From NCBI RefSeq assembly GCF_012676905.1, contig NZ_CP051428.1:3496001-3560000 (forward strand): a stretch of 64,000 bases of DNA, written 5' to 3'. The translations under genes were made by a program, and so were the position numbers. A model generated the notes under the pieces. The model saw nothing but the letters and a program-made list of their open reading frames with translations. It had not been told where the DNA came from and made no database searches. Below are positions 63,445 to 64,000 of the stretch, piece by piece (position 1 is the first letter of the stretch; every line of letters starts with the position of its first letter). The stretch comes from Paenibacillus albicereus (GTDB lineage: Bacteria > Bacillota > Bacilli > Paenibacillales > Paenibacillaceae).

Positions 63445-63966
63445 CGTCAACTTGGTTTTTTCAATCTTCTCCCGCGCCCGCTCGATGTACGTCTGGACGC
63501 TGCTCCGCCCCACATGAAGCTCTCGGCTGATCTCTTCGAAGGTCATGCCGTCGACGACGTGCAGCATGTAGCATTGCCGCTCCCGCTCCGACAGGTCACG
63601 CATGGCCTCCTCGATCCGGAAGCGCTCGTCCTCCGTCAGGTCGCGCGAGCTTTTATCCCTCTCCACCACCCAGCGGCTGTTCGGCGAGCTGTAGCTGTCC
63701 AGGATGGCCGGGTCCCAGGTCTGGACGCGCACCGCGCGCTCCACGCCCCGGATGCTTCCCGGCCTGCGGCCAGTTTCCAACCAGTCGATGACGTAATCGC
63801 ACTCCGCCACCATCTCGGCAAGGACGCGCCGCTCCGCCTTGTCGGTGGACTTGGCGTGCAGGGCCCGGGTCATCTTGCGGGAGCGCCGGTAATTGTCCGC
63901 GGTCGCCGGCCCCATGTTCATGATCGTGTAGGCCTCAAACTTCGAGTACAGCTGTCCGATTGCCAT
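63424..63966 (-). CDS. Phage sigma-region-4-like late regulator
   Basis: 180 aa. C-terminal part (about residues 118-172) is sigma-70 region 4-like: LSERERQCYMLHVVDGMTFE, EISRELHVGRSSVQTYIERA. The N-terminal part has basic and acidic helices. ArpU/Xpf-like factors of this type turn on phage late genes in Gram-positives. It lies upstream of terS. Confidence 0.75.
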   Translation of the reverse strand: MAIGQLYSKFEAYTIMNMGPATADNYRRSRKMTRALHAKSTDKAERRVLAEMVAECDYVIDWLETGRRPGSIRGVERAVRVQTWDPAILDSYSSPNSRWVVERDKSSRDLTEDERFRIEEAMRDLSERERQCYMLHVVDGMTFEEISRELHVGRSSVQTYIERAREKIEKTKLTSLFLLG

Positions 63967-64000
63967 CTCTGTTCATCCTCCTCTGAATGAGCCAAAGAGC

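Larger units (their letters stand above)
40740..64000. mobile_element. Prophage (podovirus-like), right part beyond the window
   Basis: From the broken rodA to the window end the genes are phage: lysis cassette, virion proteins, tail proteins, capsid, scaffold, portal, terminase, late regulator, running minus strand (late genes) with the gene order terS-terL-portal-scaffold-capsid-tail tubes-fibre-internal virion proteins-lysis. There is no tape-measure or tail-sheath gene, and the adaptor/nozzle pair resembles podoviruses. Integrase, repressor and replication genes are not in view. Confidence 0.92.

Overview
The window looks like chromosome from a high-GC, spore-forming member of the Bacillales, most likely Paenibacillaceae. 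Bases 1 to about 40.7 kb carry the housekeeping and sporulation neighbourhood known from Bacillus subtilis in nearly the same order: aspS, hisS, dtd, rel, apt, recJ, secDF, comN, spoVB, yrbG, yrzE, yajC, tgt, queA, ruvBAC, bofC, safA, pheA, thrB, hom, thrR/pheB, obg, spo0B, rpmA, prp, rplU, rng, spoIVFB, spoIVFA. Nearly all genes are on the minus strand. spoVB, yrzE, a PAP2 phosphatase gene and a WYL regulator are on the plus strand.

Bases 1-9436 hold translation and stringent-response genes. hisS-aspS is preceded by a T-box leader with its own promoter. rel and apt, which are usually close together, are separated by 1.35 kb of non-coding DNA holding two tandem-repeat families (34-35 bp x 7 and 52 bp x about 10.5). 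Bases 9.4-28.2 kb hold the Sec accessory subunits, queuosine enzymes, RuvABC resolvasome and spore genes. Bases 28.4-40.2 kb hold threonine/phenylalanine genes, Obg-Spo0B, the rplU-prp-rpmA ribosomal operon (L27 has a cleavable N-terminal extension and Prp is its protease), RNase G/E and the SpoIVF intramembrane protease pair.

At about 40.74 kb the chromosome stops inside rodA. Only the last 47 codons of rodA remain, and the rest of the window (to 64,000 and beyond) is a prophage. It has terminase, portal, scaffold, SU10-like capsid and two podovirus-type tail-tube proteins, with no tape-measure gene, so it resembles a temperate podovirus. It also has a receptor-binding tail protein, virion proteins, a lysis cassette (amidase, holin-like proteins, microproteins), a sigma-like late regulator, and accessory genes of different base composition. 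No integrase is seen, so it should lie past the right edge.

The most striking signal is at 48,477-48,521. A virion protein ends in the slippery heptamer G GGA AAG directly before its UAG stop, followed after 5 nt by a perfect 10-bp hairpin. The -1 frame then encodes a complete lytic transglycosylase domain that has no start codon of its own upstream of its catalytic Glu. This is a strong candidate for a programmed -1 frameshift that adds a peptidoglycan-cutting domain to a minority of virion proteins.

A second system is a type I toxin-antitoxin pair (holin-like toxin of 28 aa plus convergent antisense RNA) inside the prophage, at 43.1-43.4 kb. A decayed copy lies just outside the prophage, at 40.38-40.52 kb. 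That copy has lost the toxin N-terminus and stop codon but keeps the antisense RNA body, so it could be a chromosomal antidote.
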